A DNA stretch of 64,000 nucleotides from assembly GCA_021307325.1 (NCBI GenBank), contig CP089931.1, positions 1,202,979 to 1,266,978 on the forward strand, given 5' to 3'. The number at the start of each line of letters is the position of its first letter. Position 1 is the stretch's first letter. Source of the stretch: Peptoniphilus sp. GNH. GTDB taxonomy: Bacteria; Bacillota; Clostridia; Tissierellales; Peptoniphilaceae. The notes beneath the pieces were generated by a model. That model was not told where the DNA came from and ran no database searches. It saw nothing but the letters and a program-made list of their open reading frames with translations. Shown here one piece after another: positions 53,205-62,885 of this stretch. Made by a program: the position numbers and the translations under genes.

Positions 53205-53365
53205 TCTATCACCTCATACTAAGTTTAACACATCTTGAGCAATTTTTATATAAAACAAAACTCACCTCTTATGGCTCTAAGCTTTGTAAGTCCATTTTAT
53301 TTTTATTTTATACTCTTTAATTTATTTTTAAAAAAGCATCTTTTGTTTTTATGACTTTAAACAAA

Positions 53366-53399
53366 TAAAAAACCAGACCCGAATTTATCAGACCTGGCT
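53366..53399 (-). terminator. Terminator of the rpsF-ssb-rpsR operon
   Basis: Minus-strand CCAGGTC...GGTCTGG type stem (53373-53396, one mismatch) followed by TTTTTTATTTG. Confidence 0.75.
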
Positions 53400-53411
53400 T
53401 TGAATCTACTT

Positions 53412-53636
53412 TTATTCAGCACTATATGGTAAAAGTGCGATTTGTCTTGCTCTTTTAATTTCTTGAGTGATCTTTCTTTGGTGCTTAGCACAAGATCCAG
53501 TGATTCTTCTTGGAAGAATCTTTCCTCTATCAGAAATGAATCTCTTTAGAGTTTGCACGTCTTTATAATCGATTTCTTTTTCCTTATCTTGACAAAATGC
53601 ACAAACTTTTCTTCTAGATCTAAATCTTCTTTGCAT
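53412..53636 (-). CDS. rpsR: 30S ribosomal protein S18
   Basis: 74 aa. [20 protein letters not shown] includes a CxxC pair, so this is the zinc-type variant; then [20 protein letters not shown] and [20 protein letters not shown]. Last gene of rpsF-ssb-rpsR. Confidence 0.97.
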   Translation of the reverse strand: MQRRFRSRRKVCAFCQDKEKEIDYKDVQTLKRFISDRGKILPRRITGSCAKHQRKITQEIKRARQIALLPYSAE

Positions 53637-53657
53637 TTTAAAATCCTTTCTATGCTC

Positions 53658-54134
53658 TTAGAATGGAATCTCATCATTGTCAACGGGATAAAAACCACTC
53701 ATGTCGTCATCTCCGAAGCTTCCGCCTTGATCATAGGCAGAATTTACAGGTGGAGCTGGATTTTGTCTTTGAGGCTTTTGGCCTCCAGCTTGTCCTGGTT
53801 GAGAAGAGTTTATAAAGCTGAAATTGTTGACAACAACATCAGTTGTGTAGACTCTTCTTCCATCTCTCTCATAAGACCCAGTTTGGATCCTGCCATCTAC
53901 GGCAATTTGAGAGCCCTTTTGAAAATATTGTGAAATGATTTCTGCTGTTTTTCCCCATGCCACACAGCCTATAAAATCTGCTGTTGGCTGATTGTTTGAT
54001 TCCGCTTCTTGTCTTTTTTCTCTTGACATTCTTCTATCCACAGCTACAGTAAATCTGCAATATGCCATTTGGCTTTGAGTATATCTGAGCTCTGGATCTC
54101 TTACTAATCTTCCGAATAAGGCTACAAGGTTCAT
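53658..54134 (-). CDS. ssb: Single-stranded DNA-binding protein
   Basis: 158 aa. OB fold in the first ~110 residues (MNLVALFGRLVRDPELRYTQ, GCVAWGKTAEIISQYFQKGS), a Gly/Gln/Pro-rich linker, and the acidic interaction tip DNDEIPF at the end. Between rpsF and rpsR as in most Firmicutes. Confidence 0.97.
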   Translation of the reverse strand: MNLVALFGRLVRDPELRYTQSQMAYCRFTVAVDRRMSREKRQEAESNNQPTADFIGCVAWGKTAEIISQYFQKGSQIAVDGRIQTGSYERDGRRVYTTDVVVNNFSFINSSQPGQAGGQKPQRQNPAPPVNSAYDQGGSFGDDDMSGFYPVDNDEIPF

Positions 54135-54144
54135 TTTAGACTCC

Positions 54145-54429
54145 TTATTTATCTAAGTTTACAATCATGTGTCTCATAACTGGATCAAGAATTTTAGCAA
54201 CTCTATCAAATTCCTTAACTGTTTGAGCATTTGCTTCAAAGTCTACAAGTGTGTAGTAGGCTTCTTTGTTATATTGAATTTCATAAGCTAACTTTCTCAT
54301 ACCCCAGTCGTCAACTTTGTTTACTTTGCCTTCAGTTTCAAGAATAGATTTCAATCTGTCGAAAGCTTGTTGTCTCTTTTCTTCTTCAAACTTAGGATAA
54401 AACATTAAAACAACTTCGTAGTGTTTCAT
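54145..54429 (-). CDS. rpsF: 30S ribosomal protein S6
   Basis: 94 aa. MKHYEVVLMFYPKFEEEKRQ, GMRKLAYEIQYNKEAYYTLV and VMRHMIVNLDK are standard S6 features. First gene of the operon, with GGGAGGTGAAGAG before ATG 54429. Confidence 0.97.
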   Translation of the reverse strand: MKHYEVVLMFYPKFEEEKRQQAFDRLKSILETEGKVNKVDDWGMRKLAYEIQYNKEAYYTLVDFEANAQTVKEFDRVAKILDPVMRHMIVNLDK

Positions 54430-54512
54430 CTCTTCACCTCCCTATGGACTAAATGGCACCATCCAATTTGTCTTTACACAAATAGACCAGTGCAAGGATA
54501 ATTAACATTAAA

Positions 54513-54541
54513 AGTATATCCGCTTTATTTTTATTTGTCAA
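54513..54541 (-). promoter_or_regulatory. Promoter of the rpsF-ssb-rpsR operon
   Basis: -35 TTGACA (54536-54541), 17-bp spacer, -10 TATACT (54513-54518). The -35 overlaps the ilvA stop codon. The ~80-base leader includes a small ATTTGT/ACAAAT hairpin; an S6:S18 autoregulatory site is possible but was not identified. Confidence 0.85.
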
Positions 54542-55722
54542 GAAAATTCATATCCTGCCGAGCTAAGAGCGAGCTTAATCTCATCTTGGTGGGTCAGATC
54601 TCTTGTTGCTAGCTTAACTCTTACCCTCATTGTATCTATAAAATCTCCAAACAAGTCCACTTCTTGATTTATTCCTACAATATTGGCTCCTATATCATCA
54701 AAAAGCTTAGTGAGCTTATTCATTTCACCGGGATAGTCATTTAAGTTTATTATGATTTCCATAGTCCTCTTGGTCTTATAAAGTCCCTTTTCTATTACCT
54801 TGGAAATTCTCGTCATATCAATATTGCCTCCGGATAAAAGGCAGACTACTTTTTTGTCCTTGCAATCGAATTTATTATACATAAGAGCAGCCACACTAGT
54901 AGCTCCTGCACCCTCGGCTACTATTTTTTCTTGTTCCATAAGAGCCAAGACTGCTCCTGAAATTTCCGACTCGGATACCAAGACAATCTTGTCGACGTAT
55001 TGCTTGGTTATGGCATAAGTAAGCTCTCCTGGTCTTTTTACAGCTATCCCATCGGCCATACTAGAGGCACTTGTAAGTTCTATAATTTTTCCAAGTCTTA
55101 TTGACTCATTCATGGATGCAGCTGTTGCAGCCTCAACACCTATTATCTGAATTTCTGGCTTTAAAGTTTTGGCTGCAAGAGCAACTCCAGATATAAGTCC
55201 TCCACCACCTATGGGTACTACTATTATATCAACATCAGAAAGTTGCTCCAAAATTTCTATCGCAATAGTCCCCTGACCTGCAATTACTTCTTCGTCATCA
55301 AAAGGGTGAATAAAGGTATATCCATTTTCTTTTGCAAGTTCATATGCCCTTTTTTTGGCATCATCAAAGGTCGTTGGCACCAAAACAACTTCGGCTCCTA
55401 GGGCCTTAGTCGCTTCAATTTTTGAAATTGGCGCTATGCTTGGTATGCAAATTGTAGACTTTATGCCTTGCTCTCTAGCAGACATGGCGACCCCTTGAGC
55501 ATGGTTTCCTGCAGAGCAAGCGATAACTCCTTTTTCCAGTTCTTCCTTTGAAAGACTTAAAATCTTATTTAGAGCTCCCCTTATTTTAAAAGAGCCTGTA
55601 ATTTGAAGTGATTCCATTTTTATATAAGCGTCTTGTCCTATGGTTTTTAAAGGTATCAAAGGCGTTTTTTTAACCTTTTTGCCTATCCTTTCGTAGGCTT
55701 TTTCTATTTTAGTAAATTCCAT
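54538..55722 (-). CDS. ilvA: Threonine ammonia-lyase with ACT domain
   Basis: 394 aa. PLP enzyme: the Schiff-base lysine is in ITGSFKIRGALN, followed by ACSAGNHAQGVAMSAREQGI, phosphate-binding PIGGGGLISGVAL and SGGNIDMTRI. A C-terminal ACT-like domain (MEIIINLNDYPGEMNKLTKL) indicates effector control. About 400 aa fits the single-ACT catabolic/biosynthetic type (TdcB/IlvA-like), so biosynthetic versus catabolic use is open. Monocistronic. Confidence 0.93.
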   Translation of the reverse strand: MEFTKIEKAYERIGKKVKKTPLIPLKTIGQDAYIKMESLQITGSFKIRGALNKILSLSKEELEKGVIACSAGNHAQGVAMSAREQGIKSTICIPSIAPISKIEATKALGAEVVLVPTTFDDAKKRAYELAKENGYTFIHPFDDEEVIAGQGTIAIEILEQLSDVDIIVVPIGGGGLISGVALAAKTLKPEIQIIGVEAATAASMNESIRLGKIIELTSASSMADGIAVKRPGELTYAITKQYVDKIVLVSESEISGAVLALMEQEKIVAEGAGATSVAALMYNKFDCKDKKVVCLLSGGNIDMTRISKVIEKGLYKTKRTMEIIINLNDYPGEMNKLTKLFDDIGANIVGINQEVDLFGDFIDTMRVRVKLATRDLTHQDEIKLALSSAGYEFS

Positions 55723-55772
55723 TTCTTGCTCCTTTCTAGCTTTATATTATATAAATTGTACTGCCATTTCAA

Positions 55773-55810
55773 TAAAAAATCAGCAGATCGAAAATCTAAT
55801 CTGCTGATTT
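55773..55810 (-). terminator. Terminator of the DMT transporter gene
   Basis: Minus-strand AAATCAGCAGAT...ATCTGCTGATTT, a perfect 12-bp stem (55777-55810), then TTTTTT. The gene's TAG stop lies in the loop. Confidence 0.9.
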
Positions 55811-56728
55811 AGAAATTTTATTTTTCTTTAAAAATCCTTCTGGCAGCTGGGCGAATATGGTCGCAAAAAATACCAAAAAACATCCTATAAACTCTGTACT
55901 TGTAAGAGTTTCTTTTAGAATCCAAACTCCTCCCACCACCGCAAAAATTGACTCGGTAGAAGATATCATAGTCGCCAAGGTCGGATCCATTTTCTTTAGT
56001 CCGATAATTTGAAGGGTATAGGCTACACCAGAAGATAAAATCCCCACAAAGAGGATGTCTAAACCTGCTTCATATATGGACTTTATATCTATTTTTTCTT
56101 TAAAGACGGCAACAGAAAGAGATAAAATCCCTGCCACTAAAAATTGCATACCATTTAGCTTTATACCGTCTGTTCTCGGGGAGAAATGTGAAAGAATCAA
56201 TATGTGAACGGCATAAAACAAAGAACCTATAAAGACGTAGAGATCCCCCTTTGATATGTGCACTTTACCTCTTATGCTTATAAGATAAAAGCCTATAATT
56301 GAAATCAAAAGGCATAACCAGACCTTTATGGGAAGCATCTTTTTATTGAAAATAAGCCCGAGAATGGGAACCATTACAATATAAAGGGCAGTTATAAACC
56401 CAGCCTTGCCGGCGCTTGTATAGATAATACCAACTTGTTGGAAACTCATTCCAATAAATATTACAATACCAGCATAAATTCCGCCTCTCACAGCTGCTAT
56501 ATTACTCAAATAATTTTCTTTGGTCTTTTCTCTTTGGGTCTTGGATAAGCTTGGCAGCATCACTACTACTATCAAGGAGAATAGGAACGCTATTATAGAC
56601 CTTAGAGCGGTAAAGGTAAAAGGTCCTATATGATTCATCCCTCTTGCTTGGAAAACGAAAGCAAATCCCCATATTATGGCACCTATGAAGAGTAGAATTG
56701 CACTATTTAAATCAAATTTTATTTTCAT
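55796..56728 (-). CDS. EamA-family (DMT) transporter
   Basis: 310 aa, ten predicted helices in two EamA repeats: AILLFIGAIIWGFAFVFQAR starts the first, DLYVFIGSLFYAVHILILSH the second. The end PTLATMISSTESIFAVVGGV then WILKETLT is typical. Drug/metabolite efflux; substrate unknown. Confidence 0.9.
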   Translation of the reverse strand: MKIKFDLNSAILLFIGAIIWGFAFVFQARGMNHIGPFTFTALRSIIAFLFSLIVVVMLPSLSKTQREKTKENYLSNIAAVRGGIYAGIVIFIGMSFQQVGIIYTSAGKAGFITALYIVMVPILGLIFNKKMLPIKVWLCLLISIIGFYLISIRGKVHISKGDLYVFIGSLFYAVHILILSHFSPRTDGIKLNGMQFLVAGILSLSVAVFKEKIDIKSIYEAGLDILFVGILSSGVAYTLQIIGLKKMDPTLATMISSTESIFAVVGGVWILKETLTSTEFIGCFLVFFATIFAQLPEGFLKKNKISKSAD

Positions 56729-56794
56729 GTAACACCTCTGGATAGACGCTTTATTATATTAAATCAAGCCTCAACTACAATTTTATCTCGGAAA

Positions 56795-56814
56795 CAAAAA
56801 AGGCCCGAAGGCCT
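56795..56814 (-). terminator. Terminator of hppA
   Basis: AGGCC-TTCG-GGCCT tetraloop hairpin (56801-56814) followed by TTTTTTG on the minus strand. Confidence 0.88.
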
Positions 56815-56825
56815 CTTTCTGTTTT

Positions 56826-58838
56826 TTAGAATTTAAGGAGTATTCCTCCAAATTTTATAAATAGGGGTGCGAACACTAATGAAACTACAGTTATAAGTTT
56901 TATTAGGATGTTCAAGGAAGGACCTGAAGTGTCCTTAAATGGATCTCCGACTGTATCTCCTGTTACAGCGGCCTTGTGTGCATCAGAGCCCTTTCCGCCG
57001 TGAGTGCCACCTTCTATATACTTCTTAGCATTGTCCCAAGCTCCACCGGCATTTGACATGAAGATTGCCATTAGAACGCCCGTTACAAGAGCTCCGGCTT
57101 GAAGTCCTCCAAGAGCTTCTGCTCCCAAAAGAATTCCTACTAAAACTGGAACAATTACTGCTATAAGACCTGGAACAATCATTTCTCTAAGAGCTGCTGA
57201 TGTAGAAATGTCAACGCACTTAGCATATTCCGGTTTAGCCTTTCCTTCCATGATGCCTGGGATTTCTCTAAATTGTCTTCTTACTTCGTCAATCATAGCT
57301 GAGGCTGCATTACCAACAGCGCTCATGGTCATAGCAGAGAATGCGAAAGGAAGCATACCACCTATAAAAGCTCCTGCTATTACTTCAGGTTTTACTATGT
57401 TTATATTTGGAAGCTTAGTTGCTTCGATATATGATACGAAAAGAGCAAGGGCTGTCAAAGCGGCTGAACCGATTGCAAATCCCTTTCCAATAGCTGCAGT
57501 AGTATTTCCTACTGAGTCAAGAGAGTCTGTGATTTCTCTTACTTCTTCTGGAAGCTCGCACATTTCAGCTATACCACCAGCATTGTCTGCTATTGGACCA
57601 TAAGCGTCAACTGCAATTGTCATACCAGCTGTTGAAAGCATACCTACTGCTGCAAGTGCTATTCCATATAGACCTTCTATAGGATTGCTTGTTCCGCCAC
57701 CACCTGCATAGGCTACGATAATGCCGATTGCAACCATTATTATAGGGCCTACTGTTGACATCATACCAACCGAAAGACCAGCTATTATATTTGTTGAGTG
57801 GCCAGTTTCAGATTCTTCCGCTATATGCTTTACTGGTTTATGTTCATCTGATGTATAGTATTCAGTGAATTTAGAAATCAAAAGACCTACCAAAATACCA
57901 GCTATTACAGGTACGAAAGCCTTGAAATCTCCAAATAAATGTTTGGACATGAAGAAAGCTACTATAATTGTTACAATAGAAGCTATATAAGTTCCCCCGT
58001 TTAGAGCCTTTTGTGGGTTTTTGTCGCCCTTTACAAAGAAGGCTGCGATTATTGATGCCAATATTCCGACAGCTGCAATTCCCAATCCATAAGCTACACC
58101 TATGGCTTCATGGGCTGCAACACCAAGTGTTATTACAGATAAAAGAGCTCCAACATAAGATTCGAAAAGGTCAGCTCCCATACCTGCAACGTCTCCAACA
58201 TTGTCTCCAACATTGTCGGCTATTACAGCTGGGTTTCTAGGGTCGTCTTCAGGGATGTTTGATTCAACCTTACCTACAAGGTCTGCTCCAACGTCTGCTG
58301 CCTTGGTATAGATTCCTCCACCAACTCTTGAGAAAAGAGCGATTGAAGAAGCTCCCAAGGAGAAGCCTGTTATTATATTTACATCTTTAAAAATCCAATA
58401 AGCAATTGAAATACCTATGATTCCAAGTCCTACTACACACATGCCCATTACAGCGCCACCCGAGAAAGCAACATCAAGTGCTCTTCCCAAGCCATGAGTC
58501 TTTGCTGCTTGAGCAGTTCTAACATTTGCCTTTGTTGCAACTTGCATTCCTATATAGCCTGCGATTGCAGAGAATAAGGAACCAAAAATGAAACAAATAG
58601 CTGTTTTTAGGTTAATACCAAGAGTCAGTATAACGAATAATACGATTACAAAAATTAATAATGCCTTATATTCTCTTGATAAAAAAGCCATAGCCCCATC
58701 ATGTATATATGATGAAATTTCCTTCATTCTTTCATTTCCTGCATCATGTTTTGCTACAAAACTTGACTTAAAAAGAGCGAATAGAAGTGCAATAACACCA
58801 ACAATTGGAGCTACATACAAAATATTTTCTACTATCAT
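56826..58838 (-). CDS. hppA: Membrane-bound ion-pumping pyrophosphatase
   Basis: 670 aa, about 16 helices. PPi-binding loops: [55 protein letters not shown] and C-terminal [34 protein letters not shown]. The sequence [15 protein letters not shown] has Ala where potassium-independent proton pumps carry Lys, so this is the potassium-dependent type; whether Na+ or H+ is pumped cannot be settled by eye. Uses biosynthetic PPi to energise the membrane, common in anaerobes. Confidence 0.96.
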   Translation of the reverse strand: MIVENILYVAPIVGVIALLFALFKSSFVAKHDAGNERMKEISSYIHDGAMAFLSREYKALLIFVIVLFVILTLGINLKTAICFIFGSLFSAIAGYIGMQVATKANVRTAQAAKTHGLGRALDVAFSGGAVMGMCVVGLGIIGISIAYWIFKDVNIITGFSLGASSIALFSRVGGGIYTKAADVGADLVGKVESNIPEDDPRNPAVIADNVGDNVGDVAGMGADLFESYVGALLSVITLGVAAHEAIGVAYGLGIAAVGILASIIAAFFVKGDKNPQKALNGGTYIASIVTIIVAFFMSKHLFGDFKAFVPVIAGILVGLLISKFTEYYTSDEHKPVKHIAEESETGHSTNIIAGLSVGMMSTVGPIIMVAIGIIVAYAGGGGTSNPIEGLYGIALAAVGMLSTAGMTIAVDAYGPIADNAGGIAEMCELPEEVREITDSLDSVGNTTAAIGKGFAIGSAALTALALFVSYIEATKLPNINIVKPEVIAGAFIGGMLPFAFSAMTMSAVGNAASAMIDEVRRQFREIPGIMEGKAKPEYAKCVDISTSAALREMIVPGLIAVIVPVLVGILLGAEALGGLQAGALVTGVLMAIFMSNAGGAWDNAKKYIEGGTHGGKGSDAHKAAVTGDTVGDPFKDTSGPSLNILIKLITVVSLVFAPLFIKFGGILLKF

Positions 58839-58855
58839 CTAATCCTCCCGCTTTT

Positions 58856-59080
58856 TTAGATTGCTGACATGACAACTAGAGCAATCGCAAAGATTATGGA
58901 TGCTACTATGGTAGTCCTGTTTAAAATCTCTTTTTTTCCTGAGCCTTTATTCTTGCCCCAGAGAGATTCTACGCTGCCGTCTAGAGTGCCTAGACCAGCT
59001 TGTTCGCTTTCCATCATTGCCACAGCAACTATAATTATTATGCTTGTAATTACAATTATAATTGAAAGTAATGTGTTCAT
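58856..59080 (-). CDS. secG: Preprotein translocase subunit SecG
   Basis: 74 aa from ATG 59080 (GGGGGAAGAAA upstream). Two helices (LLSIIIVITSIIIIVAVAMM and TTIVASIIFAIALVVMSAI) joined by a polar loop GLGTLDGSVESLWGKNKGSG, matching SecG. Ends 17 bases before hppA starts, so possibly co-transcribed. Confidence 0.85.
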   Translation of the reverse strand: MNTLLSIIIVITSIIIIVAVAMMESEQAGLGTLDGSVESLWGKNKGSGKKEILNRTTIVASIIFAIALVVMSAI

Positions 59081-59260
59081 TTTCTTCCCCCTCACTTATT
59101 TATAACAGATGTATTCTAGCATATATAGGTATTGATTTCAAGTTAAAAGGCTTGTTTTTGCCATGTATTTAGACTAATATTTATAATTTGTCTTGATATT
59201 TTAAATATTTTAATTTTAAAATTGAATATTTCAAAGACTTCAATCACATTTTAACGTTTT

Positions 59261-61087
59261 TCAAAGTCTATCTGTATAAAATCCATCTACTCCCATATCT
59301 TTTAGCTTCTCTAACTCTTTTTTATCATTTACTGTATGGACAAAGACTCTTTTTGCCGTTTTTAGAATGCTTTGCCCCAGGTATGTGTCAACAAGTTTCA
59401 CATTCATTGTTATGGCAAAGGGATCTTCTCTTTTTATAAAATTTAATATACTACTGGATTTTTCGTTTAATTTGTACATGGTGAGGATTATTTTTTCAAA
59501 TCCAAGATTTTTTGCTTCTTGATATTCTTTAAAAGAATAGACTTGAGGAAGTATATTGACCCAAGCATTGCCGAGCTTTTCCTTTAGTTCTTTAAGCATG
59601 GCTATATTATCATTTTTCATATCAGTCACTATATAGGCATCCTTATGATTTTCCAGCCATTTTTTTAAAGTATAGATATTCATCTGCTTGTAGCCATGAG
59701 TTGACTTGAAATTCATAAATTCTGCCTCTGAATAGAGTACATCTTCTTTTACTTCAAAAAACTTTTTTACAAAACCTCCAAAATCGTGCAATAAAATTAT
59801 TTTTCCGTCCTTACTCCTTTGAAAATCCAGCTCAAAATATCTTTTTCCAAGATCATAGTGCTTGTCTATTGCTTCTTTTAAATTGCAATAGCTAATACCT
59901 GCAATCTCTCCACCTGCATGCATTATTATAAATTCATCTTTTATTTTATCAAAAGAGATGGCTCTATTTCTATTTTTAAAGACCTGCTCTGCCGCCTTAC
60001 CACTTGTTAGATATTCCGATAGATCAGTCATATAGTGAGATGCCCTCAAGAAAACTTCATTTTCAGCTAAATTGATTTCTTGCCCCTTGGCGTCTCTTGC
60101 TTCTATTTGAGTTTTCCCCAGACAAGCTTTTGAAGATATTTTAAACTTTTTAGAATAGATCTCTCTTTTTTTATAAGACTTTAAAATTGTCAAGGCTCTG
60201 AAATCTTTCGAAAATATTGACTTGCCAAAAAATGGGTAGATTTCTTTAACTTGCATACCTCCAAGGATAGTTGGAAGCAAATCCAGATTTGATATGTAAT
60301 CATTTTTAACATATGCCGGACAACTTGTCATAACTAAAGGCATGTTTAAGTTCTCATCTTTTTCTTCATTCGCTTTTTTAGAGCTTGCTCCTAGAAATAT
60401 TATAAGAGAGCTGTTCAATTTTTTATGTTCTTTGAGATTTGAAATTATGTCTTGCATCTGCTTGTCAAAATCTGCCATGGACTTGGAGTCTTTCACCTTG
60501 AAATTGGCATAGAGAAATTTTTTCTTATTGCCATTTTTTATAAAATTTAAAATTTCCTTCTCATGCTTTAGCAAGATGTCAAACTTTAAATCTTCATAAT
60601 TCAAATAGTCTTTTTCAGGTAAAAATCCAGCACTTTCATAGGACATATCTCTTAAATAAGTAGCCAGAGATTTGTAGGAAGAAGCCGCTATTATGTTTTT
60701 GTTGTCACTTTTTACTCTCGGATAAATGGAATAGAGGATTGACATATTAACATCATCTATATGTCCCAAAGAAGAAGCCTGATAATAATTTTTGAAGTAA
60801 GTACCAGTTTTTTTTAATTCTTTAAAAAATTTACATTTGTCTTCTTTATCCTTTGAAAATCCATCTACAACAAAGATATATACATCCTTGTCAGCAAAAA
60901 TTTTGGCGTTAGGAAAATTATCTAGCTTGCAAAGTTTGCCATAATTTTCTTGGTCTAGCAATTTTAATTTTTTGTTTTCAATTTCTATAATCTCTTTATT
61001 CTTATATTTGGGATAGTAAATTCCTGCAATAATAGACATAAGCAAGATGAATCCAAAAAAATAGTACACTCTTTTCATGGAAAACAT
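59261..61087 (-). CDS. Membrane protein: inactive sulfatase-like domain fused to glycerophosphodiesterase
   Basis: ~608 aa from ATG 61087 (weak site; frame open to 61132). One N-terminal anchor (YYFFGFILLMSIIAGIYYP), so the rest is extracellular. Residues ~60-300 resemble the LtaS/sulfatase fold: YIFVVDGFSKD, GTYFKNYYQASSLGHIDDVN, MSILYSIYPRV, NLDLLPTILGG. The LtaS nucleophile Thr and metal Asp-His are not present, so it is probably catalytically dead. Residues ~390-608 are a GDPD domain: IMHAGGEIAGISYCN, RYFELDFQRSKDGKIILLHDF, TDMKND and DGFYTDRL, with the His, Glu-x-Asp and His intact. Could act on lipoteichoic-acid-like glycerol phosphate polymers. Confidence 0.75.
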   Translation of the reverse strand: MFSMKRVYYFFGFILLMSIIAGIYYPKYKNKEIIEIENKKLKLLDQENYGKLCKLDNFPNAKIFADKDVYIFVVDGFSKDKEDKCKFFKELKKTGTYFKNYYQASSLGHIDDVNMSILYSIYPRVKSDNKNIIAASSYKSLATYLRDMSYESAGFLPEKDYLNYEDLKFDILLKHEKEILNFIKNGNKKKFLYANFKVKDSKSMADFDKQMQDIISNLKEHKKLNSSLIIFLGASSKKANEEKDENLNMPLVMTSCPAYVKNDYISNLDLLPTILGGMQVKEIYPFFGKSIFSKDFRALTILKSYKKREIYSKKFKISSKACLGKTQIEARDAKGQEINLAENEVFLRASHYMTDLSEYLTSGKAAEQVFKNRNRAISFDKIKDEFIIMHAGGEIAGISYCNLKEAIDKHYDLGKRYFELDFQRSKDGKIILLHDFGGFVKKFFEVKEDVLYSEAEFMNFKSTHGYKQMNIYTLKKWLENHKDAYIVTDMKNDNIAMLKELKEKLGNAWVNILPQVYSFKEYQEAKNLGFEKIILTMYKLNEKSSSILNFIKREDPFAITMNVKLVDTYLGQSILKTAKRVFVHTVNDKKELEKLKDMGVDGFYTDRL

Positions 61088-61150
61088 TTTAACATATCCC
61101 AAGCGTTTCAAAAAGCGAAAGACTGCAGCCAAAATCCAGAAAATTTGAGT

Positions 61151-61668
61151 ATAAGGTGGTCACCAAAGCAAATAGCAGGCACTATTTATAAAGGCAAATT
61201 AAGCTTTAAAACAATATATAATTGGTGATATTCGGGAATAATAAACTTTTATATGTCCAAATTAAGAAGAAAAGGTAAATCTAGAAAAAACAAAGAGAAA
61301 AGAGGAAGATTCAACATAGCTACATCTATTAAAATTCTATGTTTGAAACTATTAGTAAACTAATAATTCATTACCCAAAGAATCTTTAAAAAGCTTCGCA
61401 TCTGATAGAGGTAGAATTTGCTTTCTTTGATGAAGTTGAAAAACTCGGAATAGACTTTTGCTTCGCTTATTTATATTCAGCATGGCAAAGATGAAGTAAT
61501 AAAAATTCTAATAATTTTCTAAGAGAGTATTATCCAAAAAAGACGGATTTGGCAGAACTGTCTATAGATGTTATTAAAAATTTAATGGGTTTTGATAAAA
61601 GTCCTAGAAAATTCCTAAATTATCGAACTTCATTTAAATTATTTTTACATGAGCTTAGTGTCCCCATT
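61151..61668 (+). pseudogene. Decayed IS30-family transposase
   Basis: Translated pieces fit IS30 transposases in order: WSPKQIAGTIYKGKLSFKTI YNW, a TGA stop, YSGIINFYMSKLRRKGKSRK, a frame change, SDRG then EFAFFDEVEKLGIDFCFAYL YSAWQR, a second TGA, SNKNSNNFLREYYPKKTDLA and KSPRKFLNYRTSFKLFLHEL. The N-terminal HTH and several catalytic regions are missing, and there are at least two stops and two frameshifts. It lies in the gap between the GDPD and gap genes; inverted ends were not found. Confidence 0.85.
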
Positions 61669-61691
61669 TTATTTGCAATCATCGTAAAAAT

Positions 61692-61723
61692 AAAAAAAGT
61701 ACAGACTTCTCAGTCTGCACTTT
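61692..61723 (-). terminator. Terminator of gap
   Basis: Minus-strand AAAGTGCAGACT...AGTCTGTACTTT stem (61696-61723, one mismatch pair) followed by TTTTTTTA. Confidence 0.85.
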
Positions 61724-61734
61724 AATCCTTTTTA

Positions 61735-62748
61735 CTACATCTTGCTTACAACCAAATTTGTAAGGTCTACTACTCTTCTAGAGTATCCCCACTCGTTGTC
61801 ATACCATGATACGACTTTGATTAGTCCATCAATTTCCTTAGTAAGTTTTGCATCAAAGATGCTTGAGTGGTCATTTTTTATTATATCGGAAGAAACTATC
61901 GGATCTTCGCAATATTCCAAGACACCCTTCATCTCTCCTTCTGCAGCCTTTCTCACAGCGGCATTTACTTCTTCAACGCTCACATTTTTTTCGAGTTCGA
62001 CTGACAAGTCCACAATAGAACCCGTTATAACTGGCACTCTCAAGGCATATCCTGTCAATTTTCCCTTCACTTCAGGCACAACCAAGGCAACCGCTTCGGC
62101 TGCTCCTGTCGATGTGGGCACAATATTTACAGCTCCCGCTCTTGCCCTTCTATAATCGCTAGAATGGTAGGAGTCGTGAATGTTTTGATCGTTTGTATAG
62201 GCGTGGACAGTTGTCATGAAACCTCTTTTTATTTTGAAGTTATCATTCAAGACCTTTACTATGGGTGCAAGGCAATTTGTCGTGCAAGATGCATTTGAAA
62301 TTATGTTGTGCTTCTTAGGGTCATAATCCTTGTCATTTACTCCCATAACTATTGTGGCATCAGAATTTTTCCCTGGAGCTGTTATGATTACTTTTTTGGC
62401 TCCAGCATCCAAATGCAGTTGGGCCTTTTCTCTTGTTCTAAAAACACCTGTTGAATCTATTACAAGATCAACCCCCTCTTTTGCCCAATTAATCTTTAAG
62501 GGGTCACCTTCAGATAAGAATTTAATCTTTTTACCATCAACTATCAAATGTTCTGCATCCGAGCTAACTTGACCTTGGTATTTTCCATAGATTGAATCAT
62601 ACTTGAATAGATTGGCAAAAAAGTCAATCTTTCCCTTGGCTGAAATATCAACTACATGAGTTATTTCAAACTTATCATCTCTTTTTAAGAGATGTTCTCT
62701 TAATATATCTCTTCCTATTCTTCCAAAGCCCATAATGGCAACTTTTTT
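61735..62748 (-). CDS. gap: Glyceraldehyde-3-phosphate dehydrogenase
   Basis: 337 aa from ATG 62748 (CGGAGGTAGT upstream; an upstream in-frame start at 62793 overlaps the -10). NAD-binding VAIMGFGRIGRDILREHL with Asp in THVVDIS favouring NAD+. Catalytic Cys in NASCTTNCLAP, catalytic His in MTTVHAYTND, and YDNEWGYSRRVVDL near the end. Oxidative step of glycolysis. Stands alone; pgk and tpi are not adjacent. Confidence 0.97.
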   Translation of the reverse strand, partial: KKVAIMGFGRIGRDILREHLLKRDDKFEITHVVDISAKGKIDFFANLFKYDSIYGKYQGQVSSDAEHLIVDGKKIKFLSEGDPLKINWAKEGVDLVIDSTGVFRTREKAQLHLDAGAKKVIITAPGKNSDATIVMGVNDKDYDPKKHNIISNASCTTNCLAPIVKVLNDNFKIKRGFMTTVHAYTNDQNIHDSYHSSDYRRARAGAVNIVPTSTGAAEAVALVVPEVKGKLTGYALRVPVITGSIVDLSVELEKNVSVEEVNAAVRKAAEGEMKGVLEYCEDPIVSSDIIKNDHSSIFDAKLTKEIDGLIKVVSWYDNEWGYSRRVVDLTNLVVSKM

Positions 62749-62795
62749 CATACTACCTCCGAATTTATCCCGCATGGTTTTTACTGTTCCCATTT

Positions 62796-62824
62796 ATTGT
62801 ATCAAGTTCCATTAATTTTTACAA
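62796..62824 (-). promoter_or_regulatory. gap promoter
   Basis: -35 TTGTAA (62819-62824), 17-bp spacer, -10 TACAAT (62796-62801), about 50 bases before the ATG at 62748. Confidence 0.7.
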
Positions 62825-62885
62825 GCTATATACTTTAAACGTCTGCATTTTTTAGATATTTTTCACATTTTAGTCATTCTTTTTC

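Noticed and set aside
48521-54429. Chromosomal origin signals near dnaB-ssb
   Set aside because: No DnaA boxes or dnaA/dnaN genes were recognised; this gene cluster is often away from oriC as well.
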